Assembly (NCBI RefSeq): GCF_009923995.1
Contig: NZ_RFSK01000011.1
Span: forward strand, 1 to 64,000
From: Janthinobacterium sp.
Lineage (GTDB): Bacteria; Pseudomonadota; Gammaproteobacteria; Burkholderiales; Burkholderiaceae_D
DNA: 64,000 bases
Direction: 5' to 3'
Shown: positions 44,272 to 53,663 of the stretch, piece after piece
Layout: every line of letters begins with the position of its first letter
How positions within the stretch are numbered: the first letter of the stretch is position 1
Translations under genes and position numbers: made by a program
The notes under the pieces: generated by a model
Databases searched by the model: none
The model's input: the letters and a program-made list of their open reading frames with translations, nothing else
Told to the model about the DNA's origin: nothing

Positions 44272-45270
44272 GTCGAGGTCTACAGTATCGATGAGTCATT
44301 CCTGAACTTGAACGGCCTGGGCGAGCTGTGGGCCTCGCCTACGGCCATGGGCCAGGATATCCGCGCCAAGGTACTACTCTGGACCAGTCTGCCGGTTTGT
44401 GTTGGAATTGGCGCCTCGAAGACGCAAGCGAAGCTGACCAACCATATTGCCAAGAAATTCCCGCTCTTCGACAGCGTGTGTGACCTCTCCACCATGTCCG
44501 CTGCCCGTATGCACTGGCTATTCACCCATATCGACGTAGGCGAAGTAAGCGGCGTTGGCCGGCGCATCGGCGAAAAGCTACGCGCCCCGGACATCAACAC
44601 TGTGCAAGACCTCAAGAATGCCTCGCCGCGCGACATGCGCGCCAGGTTCGGCGTGGTCATGGAAAGAACGTGCCGCGAGCTACAGGGAATATCGTGCCTG
44701 GCATTGGATGAAGTAGCCCCGCCACGTAAGGAAATCATCAGCTCAAGGTCGTTCGGCGCCATGGTGGCCAGCGTTGACGAGCTGGCCCAGGCCATGACCG
44801 CCTATGTCACCCGAGCGGGCGAGAAGCTGCGGGCACAAGGGTCGGTGTGTGGCGCTGTGCATGTTTTCGTGCAAACGGATCGCTGCCGCCGCAATGAACT
44901 CCAGTACAGCAACGGACTAACCGTCCCGTTGATCGTGCCGACGGATGATAGCCGCGTACTTGCAGGTGCTGCCTTGCATGGGCTGGATCGCATTTTCATC
45001 GAGGGGTTCCGCTACAAGAAGGCCAGGGTGATGCTCATGGACCTGTCCCCGAAGAGTATGCTGCAGGGTGTGCTGTTTGATGAGGCACGCCCGCGCGAGC
45101 CAGGTGTCAAGGTGATGGCAACGCTCGATGCGTTGAACAGCCGCTTCGGGCGCGATACGGTCACGCTGGCATCGTCCGGACTGGCACCGCGCTGGTGCAT
45201 GCGATCAGAAAATAAGACGCCGGCATACACGACTCGACGGAATGAATTGCCAAAAACATTCGCTTCTTGA
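44272..45270 (+). pseudogene. UmuC/DNA polymerase V catalytic subunit, N-terminally truncated
   Basis: Homology to Y-family polymerases starts abruptly with VEVYSIDESFLNLNGL, which holds the catalytic SIDE motif, and continues with VCVGIGASKTQAKLTNHIAK, the helix-hairpin-helix GEVSGVGRRIGEKL and a normal C-terminus. The first 95 or so residues, including the start of the palm (DCNNFYASCE in family members) are missing and replaced by unrelated codons from 44176. It cannot be a working polymerase. No umuD is adjacent. GC content is higher than the neighbouring IetA gene, so this fragment has a separate origin. Confidence 0.82.
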
Positions 45271-45349
45271 TATGTTCTGATACTATATATTACTGCCAAG
45301 ATGTAGTTTTAGGCATTATCAAAATACCGAATCTAAATATGGAGAATTT

Positions 45350-45637
45350 ATGAGCAATATCATAAACGTGGGTCTTGATTTTCTAACGCTTTCTGATAAT
45401 AAAGTAGACATAAAAGTCTACCAAGACCGTTTGAGTGCAGCACTCCCTGACTATAAGCTTGAATTCTCTTTTCCAAAAAGTAGCAGTCCTGACGCCAGCT
45501 ATATTTGGGCAATCAATTCTGCTGGGGGGATAGATGTTCATCCCTCTGTGGTTTTTAAGGCTGCTGAACTGATATGGCCAGACGTTGTCGGAACTGCAGC
45601 TCAACAACCACCATCAACACTTAAAACTGATGCATAG
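45350..45637 (+). CDS. Small hypothetical cargo protein
   Basis: A 95-residue protein starting SNIINVGLDFLTLSDNKVDI, with no recognisable motif, no membrane segment and no cysteine. GGAG lies 7 bases before the ATG, and the upstream region is AT-rich with possible promoter elements, so it looks like a real gene. It is the last cargo gene before the right end of the Tn7-like element. Function unknown. Confidence 0.5.
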   Translation: MSNIINVGLDFLTLSDNKVDIKVYQDRLSAALPDYKLEFSFPKSSSPDASYIWAINSAGGIDVHPSVVFKAAELIWPDVVGTAAQQPPSTLKTDA

Positions 45638-46182
45638 AATTCTTGTTGGTGGCCAGTGCTGAACTCTGGCTCGGGGCCGCGGTGATTTTTTATCGTAGCT
45701 GCTTTGCTCACATTCTTGGTACAGCCTAGTACATTCGCCGGCGCCGGTTCGGTCCATCTGCCTCGCATCTGCCTGCGCATTCACCAACAAGAGAGGTTCG
45801 CTAGCCCCCAGCCGGCTACCTCTCGTTTTGGCCGCCGCTTACGCCCGGCGAGTCGATTGCATTTTACTTTGCTGCGTTGATGAACGGCAACGGCGCGCCG
45901 GCATACATGTTGGCCGGCAACACGCCATCCCCCCTTTGCCGGCGCGCACCATGTCCACCTCGATGCGGCGCAGCTCCAGCACGTCTCGGTTCTGCGCCAG
46001 CGCCGCGCCCTGCAGGCGTAACCGCCGATGGCTCACACTATTCGCACGACGACGCATACTACGCGTTCGGCGACGACGTCATTGCGGCGCAGCTTGTCAT
46101 CTTCAAGAGAATATTCGAGGGAACCAACCACATGCCGCACTACGATATGATGATTGAAAGGGCGTAGGTCGAGTCCTTTTTC

Positions 46183-46230
46183 CGACCACTTTGGCTCGAC
46201 CAACTTTATTCGAGTCCGACCAACTTTATT
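46183..46230. repeat. Third TnsB-like repeat array inside the right end
   Basis: CGACCAACTTTATT occurs at 46197 and 46217, exactly 20 bases apart, with a weaker CGACCACTTTGGCT at 46183. The inverse, AATAAAGTTGGTCG, recalls Tn7-type sites (AATAAAGTC...) but differs from both arrays used by the two elements. No matching inverted set was found by eye. Confidence 0.5.
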
Positions 46231-46257
46231 TGGCTCTCGTCACACTCGATATTCTTG

Positions 46258-46312
46258 TGTCAAACATTTTTAGACAGTGTCAAACATTTTTAGTTTGTGT
46301 CAAACATTTTTA
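46258..46312. repeat. Right-end TnsB-type sites of the younger element
   Basis: Three direct copies of TGTCAAACATTTTTA at 46258, 46278 and 46298 with an exact 20-base period, inverse to the left-end sites. The tight array marks this as the Tn7-type right end, which faces glmS as in Tn7. Confidence 0.92.
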
Positions 46313-46322
46313 TTTATCAACA

Positions 46323-46330
46323 ATAGCGAC
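46323..46330. repeat. Overlapping target duplications ATAGC and GCGAC
   Basis: ATAGC (46323-46327) is the right copy for the younger element and GCGAC (46326-46330) the right copy for the older one. The overlap shows that the younger transposon inserted across the end of the older one. Confidence 0.92.
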
Positions 46331-46348
46331 AGGCAGCATCCGGCCCGC

Positions 46349-48178
46349 TTACTCCACCGTCACCGACTTGGCCAGATTGCGTGGCTTGTCGACGTCCGTG
46401 CCGCGTGCCAGGGCCGTGTGGTACGCCAGCAGCTGCAGGGCGCAGACGTGCAGGATGGGCGACAGGTCGCCGTAGTGCTCGGGCAGGCGGATGACGTGCA
46501 AGCCTTCGCCGGAGTGGATGTGCGAGTCGACGTCGGCAAAGACGTACAGCTGGCCGCCGCGGGCGCGCACTTCCTGCATGTTCGATTTCAGCTTCTCGAT
46601 CAGGGCATCGTTCGGCGCGATGGTGACGACCGGCATTTCATTCGTCACCAGGGCCAGCGGGCCGTGTTTCAGTTCACCGGCCGGATACGCTTCGGCGTGG
46701 ATGTAGGAGATTTCTTTGAGCTTCAGGGCGCCTTCCAGGGCGATCGGGTAGTGCATGCCGCGGCCCAGGAAGAGGGCGTTTTCCTTGCGCGCGAATTCCT
46801 CGGACCAGGCGATGATCTGCGGTTCCAGCGCCAGCACGGAGGCGATGGCGACGGGCAGGTGGCGCATGGCTTTCAGGTGCGCAGCTTCCTGCTCTTCGGA
46901 CAGGTGGCCATTGACTTGCGCCAGGCACAGGGTCAGCAGGAACAGGCCGGCCAGCTGCGTCGTAAACGCCTTGGTCGAGGCCACGCCCACTTCCACGCCG
47001 GCGCGCGTGATGTAGGCCAGGGCGCATTCGCGCACCATGGCGCTGGTGGCCACGTTGCAGATGGTCAGGGTGTGGTGCATGCCGAGGCTGCGCGCATGTT
47101 TCAGGGCGGCCAGGGTGTCGGCCGTCTCGCCGCTTTGCGAAATCGTCACCACCAGCGTGTTCGGGTGCGGCACGCTGTCGCGGTAGCGGTATTCGCTGGC
47201 CACTTCCACGCTGACGGGCACTTTCGCGATCGATTCGATCCAGTATTTGGCCGTCATGCCCGCATACGAGCTGGTGCCGCAGGCGAGGATCAGCACGCGG
47301 TCGATCTGCTTGAAGATTTTATAGGCGTCGTCGCCGAACAGTTCCGGCATGATGCCGGTCACGCCTTCGAGCGTGTCGCCGATGGCGCGCGGCTGTTCGA
47401 AGATTTCCTTCTGCATGTAGTGGCGGTACGGGCCCAGCTCGGCCGCGCCCGTGTGCGCATGCACGGTCTTCACTTCGCGCTCGACGGGCTTGCCATCGAC
47501 GTCGACGATCCAGCAGCGCGACAGTTGCAGGTCGACCACGTCGCCTTCTTCCAGGTAGATGATCTGGTCCGTCGTGCCGGCCAGGGCCATGGCGTCGGAG
47601 GCGACAAAGTTTTCACCATTGCCCAGGCCGACGATCAGCGGCGAACCCTGGCGCGCGGCCACGACGCGGTGCGGCTCGTCGCGGCAGAAGACGGCGATCG
47701 CATACGCGCCGTCCAGGCGTTTGACGGCTTGCTGCACGGTTTCGAACAGGTCGCCGTTGTACATGTGCTCGACCAGGTGGGCGATCACTTCCGTGTCCGT
47801 CTGGCTCTGGAAGACGTAACCCAGGGCCGTCAGTTCGGCGCGCAGTTCGTCGTGGTTTTCGATGATGCCGTTATGCACCAGTGCCACGCGGGCGTTCTCT
47901 TCCGTCGGGGAAAAGTGCGGATGCGCGTTGAACGAGACAGGGGCGCCATGCGTGGCCCAGCGCGTGTGGGCGATGCCCGTGAAACCGCTCAAGCCTTCTT
48001 CCGCGATCTGCTTTTCCAGCTCGGCCACGCGCGAGGTGGAGCGCGAACGCTGCAGGCGGCCATCCGCGTGCAGGGCGATGCCGCAGGAATCATAGCCGCG
48101 GTATTCCAGGCGCTTCAAGCCTTCGAGCAGGATGGGAGTGATATTACGTTGCGCAACTGCGCCGACGATGCCGCACAT
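46349..48178 (-). CDS. glmS: Glutamine-fructose-6-phosphate aminotransferase
   Basis: A 609-residue enzyme, the usual length. Cys2 ([11 protein letters not shown]) is the glutaminase nucleophile; the glutaminase domain (1-240) is followed by two SIS sugar-isomerase domains (about 285-430 and 460-595), with [16 protein letters not shown] and [15 protein letters not shown]. It makes glucosamine-6-phosphate, the first step to UDP-GlcNAc. The C-terminus AKSVTVE matches the conserved end that TnsD proteins recognise. The gene's own terminator has been displaced 22 kb by the insertions. The promoter region contains Lrp-type half-sites shared with the divergent regulator. Confidence 0.98.
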   Translation of the reverse strand: MCGIVGAVAQRNITPILLEGLKRLEYRGYDSCGIALHADGRLQRSRSTSRVAELEKQIAEEGLSGFTGIAHTRWATHGAPVSFNAHPHFSPTEENARVALVHNGIIENHDELRAELTALGYVFQSQTDTEVIAHLVEHMYNGDLFETVQQAVKRLDGAYAIAVFCRDEPHRVVAARQGSPLIVGLGNGENFVASDAMALAGTTDQIIYLEEGDVVDLQLSRCWIVDVDGKPVEREVKTVHAHTGAAELGPYRHYMQKEIFEQPRAIGDTLEGVTGIMPELFGDDAYKIFKQIDRVLILACGTSSYAGMTAKYWIESIAKVPVSVEVASEYRYRDSVPHPNTLVVTISQSGETADTLAALKHARSLGMHHTLTICNVATSAMVRECALAYITRAGVEVGVASTKAFTTQLAGLFLLTLCLAQVNGHLSEEQEAAHLKAMRHLPVAIASVLALEPQIIAWSEEFARKENALFLGRGMHYPIALEGALKLKEISYIHAEAYPAGELKHGPLALVTNEMPVVTIAPNDALIEKLKSNMQEVRARGGQLYVFADVDSHIHSGEGLHVIRLPEHYGDLSPILHVCALQLLAYHTALARGTDVDKPRNLAKSVTVE

Positions 48179-48228
48179 GGAAACCTCTGGTTAAAAATTA
48201 ATCAATGCACGCATGCTAAAGCAGAGCG

Positions 48229-48299
48229 TATGAAATATGCTTTCTAAATCATGGTATTTTTGACTGAATATTTCACACCTATTTTGCGATGAAATATTC
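48229..48299. promoter_or_regulatory. Lrp-type operator between glmS and an Lrp-family gene
   Basis: GAATATTTCA (48266-48275) and TGAAATATTC (48290-48299) are perfect inverted arms with a 14-base spacer, and another TGAAATAT half-site is at about 48231. Lrp/AsnC proteins bind such repeated AT-rich half-sites, so autoregulation, and maybe regulation of glmS, is likely. Confidence 0.6.
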
Positions 48300-48339
48300 T
48301 TTCATTTATACTTGATTTATTTTCCAATTCATCAAAATC

Positions 48340-48813
48340 ATGAGCGAACACCACCTCATCCTCGACGAGATCGATCGTCGCATCCTGAACGCCTTGCAAA
48401 TTGATGCATCGCAAACCAACAGCGAGCTGGCCCAGGCCGTGCACGTGTCGGCGCCCACTTGCTTGCGGCGCGTCAAGCATTTACGGGAAAGCGGCGTGAT
48501 CGAACGGCAAGTGGCCATCGTCGCGCCGCAGCTGGTGGGCGCGCGCCTGACGGCCATCGTGGAAATCACGCTCGACGTGCAGGCGGCGGAACGCTTGGCG
48601 GAATTCGAGCAGCTCGTGGCGGACGAGTCCGCCGTGCTGCAGTGCTACCGCGTCTCACCCGGCCCCGACTTCGTGCTGATGGTGCAGGTGGCCGACATGC
48701 CCGCGTATCACGCGCTGGCGCACCGCCTGTTTGCCGCGCATGCCAATGTGCGCAACGTGAAAAGCTATTTTTCCACGTTTCGCAGCAAGTTCGAGACGCG
48801 CATCGCCGTCTGA
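48340..48813 (+). CDS. Lrp/AsnC-family transcriptional regulator
   Basis: A 157-residue protein with an N-terminal HTH (LDEIDRRILNALQIDASQTN, then ELAQAVHVSAPTCLRRVKHL) and a C-terminal RAM domain (LVGARLTAIVEITLDV, then SPGPDFVLMVQVADMPAYHA). It is divergent from glmS; typical members regulate amino-acid genes and their own promoter as octamers. The target is unknown. A long DnaA-box region follows its stop codon. Confidence 0.92.
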   Translation: MSEHHLILDEIDRRILNALQIDASQTNSELAQAVHVSAPTCLRRVKHLRESGVIERQVAIVAPQLVGARLTAIVEITLDVQAAERLAEFEQLVADESAVLQCYRVSPGPDFVLMVQVADMPAYHALAHRLFAAHANVRNVKSYFSTFRSKFETRIAV

Positions 48814-49416
48814 ATCCCCGTGGCGGCGAAGTTATCCCGCGCTATCAGTGCACTTATGCACAATATTATCCACAAGCCATTCTCTCCCTCCCGCCAGGCA
48901 TGCACATTGACTGGCAGAAAAAGACCGGCGCCGAATTTGGCAAGCTGGCCAGTGCTGAAGACTTATCCCGCCTTATCCTCAGCTTGCTCACCCGTTAGCA
49001 ACATGCTTATGCACAGTCTTACCCACAGGGGCGTGACGCGCATCTCGCAAAAATATGCTGTCGATACAATGGCTTGCAAGTTATTCCCGGCTTATTCACG
49101 CCTTGCGCACAGGTTTATCCACATTCCCTGGCGTTCACACAGCACGGTGATTTCCCATTGACATGAGACGGCTCTTTCCTGGGCATAAGGCTGACGGGAG
49201 GAAAAACTTATCCCGGCTTGTCCACGGCTTGTCCAGCGCTTATACAAGGCTTATACCGGGCTTGTCCATGACTTGTGCGCAGGCTTGTGCACACGGTTAT
49301 CCACACTGTAAAAAACGCGGTGGCAAGGGCAGCAACCCAAGAGTCCCAGTTATCCCTTCTTATGCGCAAGCTTTCCACAGGCTTACCCACAGACGGGGGA
49401 GGGATCTGGCAGGCGT
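48814..49416 (+). other. DnaA-box array region between the Lrp gene and glmU
   Basis: Five consensus boxes TTATNCACA (48854, 48866, 49007, 49115, 49297) and two TTACCCACA (49019, 49383) lie on one strand. Between them run weaker copies such as TTATCCCGGC, TTGTCCACGGC and TTATACAAGGC at an 11-12 base period. Five groups start with a TTATCCC- or TTATTCC-type box (48832, 48963, 49081, 49208, 49350) and end in a consensus or TTACCCACA box. There is no AT-rich unwinding stretch and no gene. The spacing equals that of DnaA filaments on arrayed low-affinity sites in E. coli oriC. It is probably a DnaA-binding regulatory or titration locus. Confidence 0.72.
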
Positions 49417-49449
49417 AAAAAAAGCCGCCAGCCCGGAAAGGCTGGCGGC
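49417..49449 (-). terminator. glmU intrinsic terminator
   Basis: On the minus strand GCCGCCAGCC, a 6-base loop and GGCTGGCGGC are followed by seven Ts. It starts 28 bases past the glmU stop. Confidence 0.9.
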
Positions 49450-49476
49450 GTCATGCTTGCCGGACGGTGCGCCCGC

Positions 49477-50853
49477 TTACTTCGGTATCTTCACGGGGCG
49501 GCTCCAGCCGTCGATGGTCACTTGCTTGGCGCGTGAAATGGTCAGCTTGCCAGCCGGCGCATCTTTCGACAGGGTCGTGCCGGCGCCCAGGGTGGCGCCC
49601 TTGCCCACGGTGACGGGGGCGATCAGCTGGCTGTCGCTGCCGATGAAGGCATCATCCTCGATGACCGTGCGGAACTTGTTGACGCCATCGTAGTTGCAGG
49701 TAATGGTGCCGGCGCCCACGTTGACGCGCGAACCGATGGTGGCGTCGCCGATGTAGGCCAGGTGGTTGGCCTTGCTGTGCGCGGCGACCTGGCTGTTCTT
49801 CACTTCGACAAAGTTACCGATATGCACGTCTTCCGCCAGCACGGTGCCGGGGCGCAGGCGCGCGTAGGGGCCGATGATGGACGCGGCGCCGACGACGGCA
49901 TCCTCGATGTGGCAGAACGGCTTGATGTGCGCGCCATCGGCCACCGTGGCGTTGATGATGACGTTGTTGGCGCCCACGCGCACGCCGTCACCCAGCACCA
50001 CCTTGCCTTCAAACACGCAGCCGACATCGATGGTGACATCGCGGCCGCAAACAAGTTCGCCGCGCACGTCGATGCGGGCCGGGTCGAGCAGGGTCACGCC
50101 CCGCTCCAGCAAGGCCTGGGCGATGTTGTTCTGGTGGATGCGCTCGAGCTGGGCCAGCTGCACCTTGCTGTTGACGCCAGCCACTTCCCACACGGCGGCC
50201 GGGTGGGCCGAAGTGACGGCCACGCCATCGGCGACGGCCTGGGCGACGATATCGGTCAGATAATATTCCCCTTGGGCATTGTTATTCGACAAAGCCGACA
50301 GCCATTTCTTCAGCGGCACGGTGGGCGCGACCATGATGCCGCTGTTGATTTCGCGGATGGCGCGCTCTGCCGGCGTGGCATCCTTTTCCTCGACGATGCG
50401 CACGATGGCGCCGTTGTCGCGCACGATGCGGCCCAGGCCGAAGGGATCGTCCTGTTCCACCGTCAGGATGGCCAGCTTGTCGCTGCCGGCCGCCTGCACC
50501 AATTTCTGCAGGGAAACGGCACTCGTCAGCGGCACGTCGCCGTACAGGATCAGGGTCGGTACCGACTCGTCGAGCAGGGACACGGCTTGCTGCACCGCAT
50601 GGCCCGTGCCCAGCTGCTGCGTTTGCTCGGCAGCGTCGAGGGTCAGGCCATGGCTGGTCTTGTAGCCGTCGAGCAACTTCAGCACCGCAGCGCCCCCATG
50701 TCCGTAAATCACGCATAATCGGGACGGCGCCAACGTGCGCGCCGTATCGATCACATGCGACAGCAGCGGCTTGCCAGCCAGCGGGTGCAGTACCTTGGGC
50801 AGGGCCGACTGCATGCGTTTCCCCATACCGGCGGCGAGAATGACAACGTTCAT
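49477..50853 (-). CDS. glmU: Bifunctional UDP-N-acetylglucosamine pyrophosphorylase / glucosamine-1-phosphate acetyltransferase
   Basis: A 458-residue enzyme. The N-terminal uridyltransferase starts [15 protein letters not shown]; the GTGHAV-type loop reads [10 protein letters not shown]. The C-terminal left-handed beta-helix has hexapeptide repeats, and the acetyltransferase active site includes [12 protein letters not shown] and [13 protein letters not shown]. It performs the last two steps to UDP-GlcNAc, complementing glmS nearby. The start at 50853 is conserved; the frame extends upstream into the promoter. It is divergent from the DUF6279 gene with only 28 bases between the two starts, so their promoters must overlap each other's coding regions or leader. 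Confidence 0.97.
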   Translation of the reverse strand: MNVVILAAGMGKRMQSALPKVLHPLAGKPLLSHVIDTARTLAPSRLCVIYGHGGAAVLKLLDGYKTSHGLTLDAAEQTQQLGTGHAVQQAVSLLDESVPTLILYGDVPLTSAVSLQKLVQAAGSDKLAILTVEQDDPFGLGRIVRDNGAIVRIVEEKDATPAERAIREINSGIMVAPTVPLKKWLSALSNNNAQGEYYLTDIVAQAVADGVAVTSAHPAAVWEVAGVNSKVQLAQLERIHQNNIAQALLERGVTLLDPARIDVRGELVCGRDVTIDVGCVFEGKVVLGDGVRVGANNVIINATVADGAHIKPFCHIEDAVVGAASIIGPYARLRPGTVLAEDVHIGNFVEVKNSQVAAHSKANHLAYIGDATIGSRVNVGAGTITCNYDGVNKFRTVIEDDAFIGSDSQLIAPVTVGKGATLGAGTTLSKDAPAGKLTISRAKQVTIDGWSRPVKIPK

Positions 50854-50881
50854 AGACCGTAATTTTTTAAAAGTTAAGAAT

Positions 50882-51787
50882 ATGGAAAAGTTTAACACGC
50901 AGGCCCCGTATTCCACGCCGTTCCGGCGCTTTACTTATGCCGTGCTGGCCATCCTGCTCGTCATCATGGCCGGCTGCAGCGGCTTGCGCCTGGCCTACAA
51001 CAACGGCGACACCGTGCTGTACTGGTGGCTCAATGCATACGTCGACCTGGACCGCGACCAGAAGGGCTGGGTGCGGGAAGACATCGACAAGCTGTTCGAC
51101 TGGCACCGCAAGACGCAGCTGAAGGATTACGTGGACATCCTGCGCACGGGGCAGAAACAGTTGCAGGGCAACATCACGCAGGCGGACTTGCTGGCCGATT
51201 ACAGCGAGATCAAGCACCGCACCCAGACGCTGCTGCTGAGGGCGGCGCCGGAGCTGGCCGACCTGGCGCGCTCGCTCAAGCCCGAGCAGATCGCGCAGAT
51301 GGAAAAGAAGTTCAAGTCGAACAATGACGACTACCGCAAGAAATACCTGAGCGGCGACCAGGACAAGCGCCAGAAGCTGCGCTACAAGAAAGCCATGGAG
51401 CAGTTCGAGCTGTGGTTCGGCGGTTTCAGCAGCGAGCAGGAAGCCATCATCCGCAAGGCGTCCGACGCGCGCCCGCTGAACAACGAGATCTGGCTCGACG
51501 AGCGCATGCGGCGCCAGCAGAATGTGTTGAACCTGGTCAAGAAAGTGCAGCAGGAAAAGCTCGGCAAGGACGCCACCGTGGCCTTAATCAATACCCTGAT
51601 CAAGGACAGTTTCGAGCGCCTGGAGCACTCCGAGCGCAAGGCCTTCTTTGACGCTTACCAGGACAGCACGGCGCAGATGGTCTTGACGGTGATCAAGATT
51701 GCCACGCCGGCGCAGAAAGCCCATGCCGTCAAGCGCATGCAGGGCTGGATCGACGACTTCAATTCCCTCGCCAGCCAGCCCAAATAA
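50882..51787 (+). CDS. DUF6279-type lipoprotein
   Basis: A 301-residue protein with a lipoprotein signal: a basic start ([20 protein letters not shown]) with the lipobox Cys at about 37. The rest is helical and highly charged; [20 protein letters not shown] after the Cys and [20 protein letters not shown] are DUF6279 marks. The function of the family is unknown; it should be anchored in a membrane, facing the periplasm. The start ATG at 50882 lies in a very short divergent region with glmU. Confidence 0.85.
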   Translation: MEKFNTQAPYSTPFRRFTYAVLAILLVIMAGCSGLRLAYNNGDTVLYWWLNAYVDLDRDQKGWVREDIDKLFDWHRKTQLKDYVDILRTGQKQLQGNITQADLLADYSEIKHRTQTLLLRAAPELADLARSLKPEQIAQMEKKFKSNNDDYRKKYLSGDQDKRQKLRYKKAMEQFELWFGGFSSEQEAIIRKASDARPLNNEIWLDERMRRQQNVLNLVKKVQQEKLGKDATVALINTLIKDSFERLEHSERKAFFDAYQDSTAQMVLTVIKIATPAQKAHAVKRMQGWIDDFNSLASQPK

Positions 51788-51876
51788 GGCCAGGCGGAGA
51801 GCAGCGCCAGCCGGGGGGCCGGCGCTGGGCGAGGGGGCCATATGCTATAGTGGCCGCCATCGAATTGAAGAAATGG

Positions 51877-51996
51877 AACGCCTGACAAAACCTGCTGCGC
51901 GTCGCGATTTGCGGCCTGCGATGCTCACTGTGCCTGCGCACAGCCGCGCTTCCTGGCCACAACGCACTGCCGCTCGCTATGGTTTTGTCAGGCGTT
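51877..51996. repeat. Long inverted repeat upstream of rsmD
   Basis: AACGCCTGACAAAACC at 51877-51892 and its exact complement at 51981-51996 enclose an 88-base GC-rich loop. The right arm ends 4 bases before the rsmD start. It may be a dispersed palindromic (REP/MITE-like) repeat or a leader RNA structure. Confidence 0.75.
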
Positions 51997-52000
51997 TTAA

Positions 52001-52666
52001 ATGCCCATGCAAAAGAAAATTAAAAAACCCGCCAAAGTTCCCGTCCACCACGCGCCGCCACCGAACCAGGTGCGCATCATCGGCGGCCAGTGGAAGCGCT
52101 CCGTGCTGCCTGTCTTGCAGGCACTGGGCTTGCGCCCCACGCCGGACCGCGTGCGCGAAACCGTGTTCAACTGGATCAACCACCTGCGCGACGGCGACTG
52201 GGCCAACGCCCAGGTGCTGGACCTGTTCGCCGGCAGCGGCGCCCTGGGCTTCGAGGCGGCCAGCCGCGGCGCGGCCTGCGTCACCATGGTCGACACGCAC
52301 ACGCCCGTGATCCGCCAGCTGGAAGAGAACAAGGCCAAATTGCGCGCCGACAATGTCCAGCTGCTGCGCGGCGACGCCCTGCTGACGGCGCAAGGCCTGG
52401 CGGCACGGGGCCAGCGTTTCGACCTGATCTTCCTCGACCCGCCGTACCAGCAGGATTTCCTCGCCAAAGTGCTGCCGCTGTGCGCCAACCTGCTCAAGGA
52501 AGGCGGCATGGTGTACGCGGAATCGGGCTTGCCGCTGGTCTTCGACGAACACAGCGCACTGGAAAAGCCCGAGTGGATGGCGCCGTGGGAAGTCATCCGC
52601 GCCGACAAGGCGGGCACCGTTTACTATCATTTGCTAACTTACAACAAAGTGCCGGCAACAGCCTGA
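52001..52666 (+). CDS. rsmD: 16S rRNA (guanine966-N2)-methyltransferase RsmD
   Basis: A 221-residue protein with a Lys/Pro-rich N-terminal extension, the RsmD start VRIIGGQWKRSVLPV, then RPTPDRVRETVFNWI, the SAM site VLDLFAGSGALGFEAASRGA and the catalytic motif FLDPPY near 150. It methylates G966 in the 30S subunit. A second ATG at 52007 is possible. The ribosome site would lie in the arm of the long inverted repeat, so translation could depend on that structure. coaD follows after 111 bases. Confidence 0.93.
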   Translation: MPMQKKIKKPAKVPVHHAPPPNQVRIIGGQWKRSVLPVLQALGLRPTPDRVRETVFNWINHLRDGDWANAQVLDLFAGSGALGFEAASRGAACVTMVDTHTPVIRQLEENKAKLRADNVQLLRGDALLTAQGLAARGQRFDLIFLDPPYQQDFLAKVLPLCANLLKEGGMVYAESGLPLVFDEHSALEKPEWMAPWEVIRADKAGTVYYHLLTYNKVPATA

Positions 52667-52768
52667 ATCTGCCTATAAAACAGGCAAAAGAGGGCTAAAA
52701 CGGCGCCCCGGCCCAGGGCGAGGCACCATTTTCAGGCATAATGCGCGTCTATATTGGTGCATCGTTAG

Positions 52769-53556
<788 letters not shown>

Positions 53557-53663
53557 GCGTTTCCTCGCCACCGCGCCTGCGTGGCGCCAGCTTCTGCCAA
53601 CTGTTCTACACTGTGTGCTTGTGCAAACTTATCCACAGCACATGGTTTCCACGGAGGTAGAAG

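Larger units (their letters stand above)
27931..46322. mobile_element. Younger Tn7-like transposon at the glmS attachment site
   Basis: Left terminus TGTCGACACATAAAAAAGTT; right terminus read inward TGTTGATAAATAAAAATGTT. Both run 17 bases to the shared GTTTGACACA. A 5-base duplication ATAGC flanks it on both sides. The right end lies 26 bases past the end of the glmS stop codon, at the normal Tn7 position and orientation. It is 18.4 kb and encodes two TniQ proteins, TnsC, TnsB and TnsA (all three damaged) and about 10 kb of cargo between tnsA and the right end: an alpha/beta-hydrolase, caspase, unknown operon, IetAS-like pair and umuC remnant. No TnsE or CRISPR genes are seen. Confidence 0.95.
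45638..46348. other. Right-end region of the younger element and glmS flank
   Basis: From 45638 to about 46170 there is only a doubtful frame at 45877-46167 without a ribosome site and with a low-complexity start; I do not call it. The part 46183-46230 holds a third type of end-like repeat, 46258-46312 the TnsB sites, 46322 the element end, 46323-46330 the two overlapping target duplications, and 46331-46348 the remaining glmS 3' flank. Confidence 0.7.

Noticed and set aside
45877-46167. Frame of 96 codons before the right end of the younger element
   Set aside because: No ribosome site, a Pro/Arg/Ala-rich first half typical of random GC-rich sequence, and no recognisable domain.
46258-46312. 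Regular 20-base repeats that could be mistaken for a CRISPR array
   Set aside because: The repeat unit is 15 bases with 5-base spacers, there are no cas genes, and the inverse copies at 27.9-28.1 kb show that they are transposon end sites.
48814-49416. The glmU-side DnaA array as the main chromosomal origin
   Set aside because: There is no AT-rich unwinding stretch or DnaA-trio-like run, whereas the region at 63-64 kb has both. A non-origin DnaA-binding role is more likely, though GC-skew should decide.
48820-49693. Plus-strand frames across the DnaA-box region
   Set aside because: Their codons are made of the box repeats and they run into the glmU terminator and antisense to glmU; no ribosome site.
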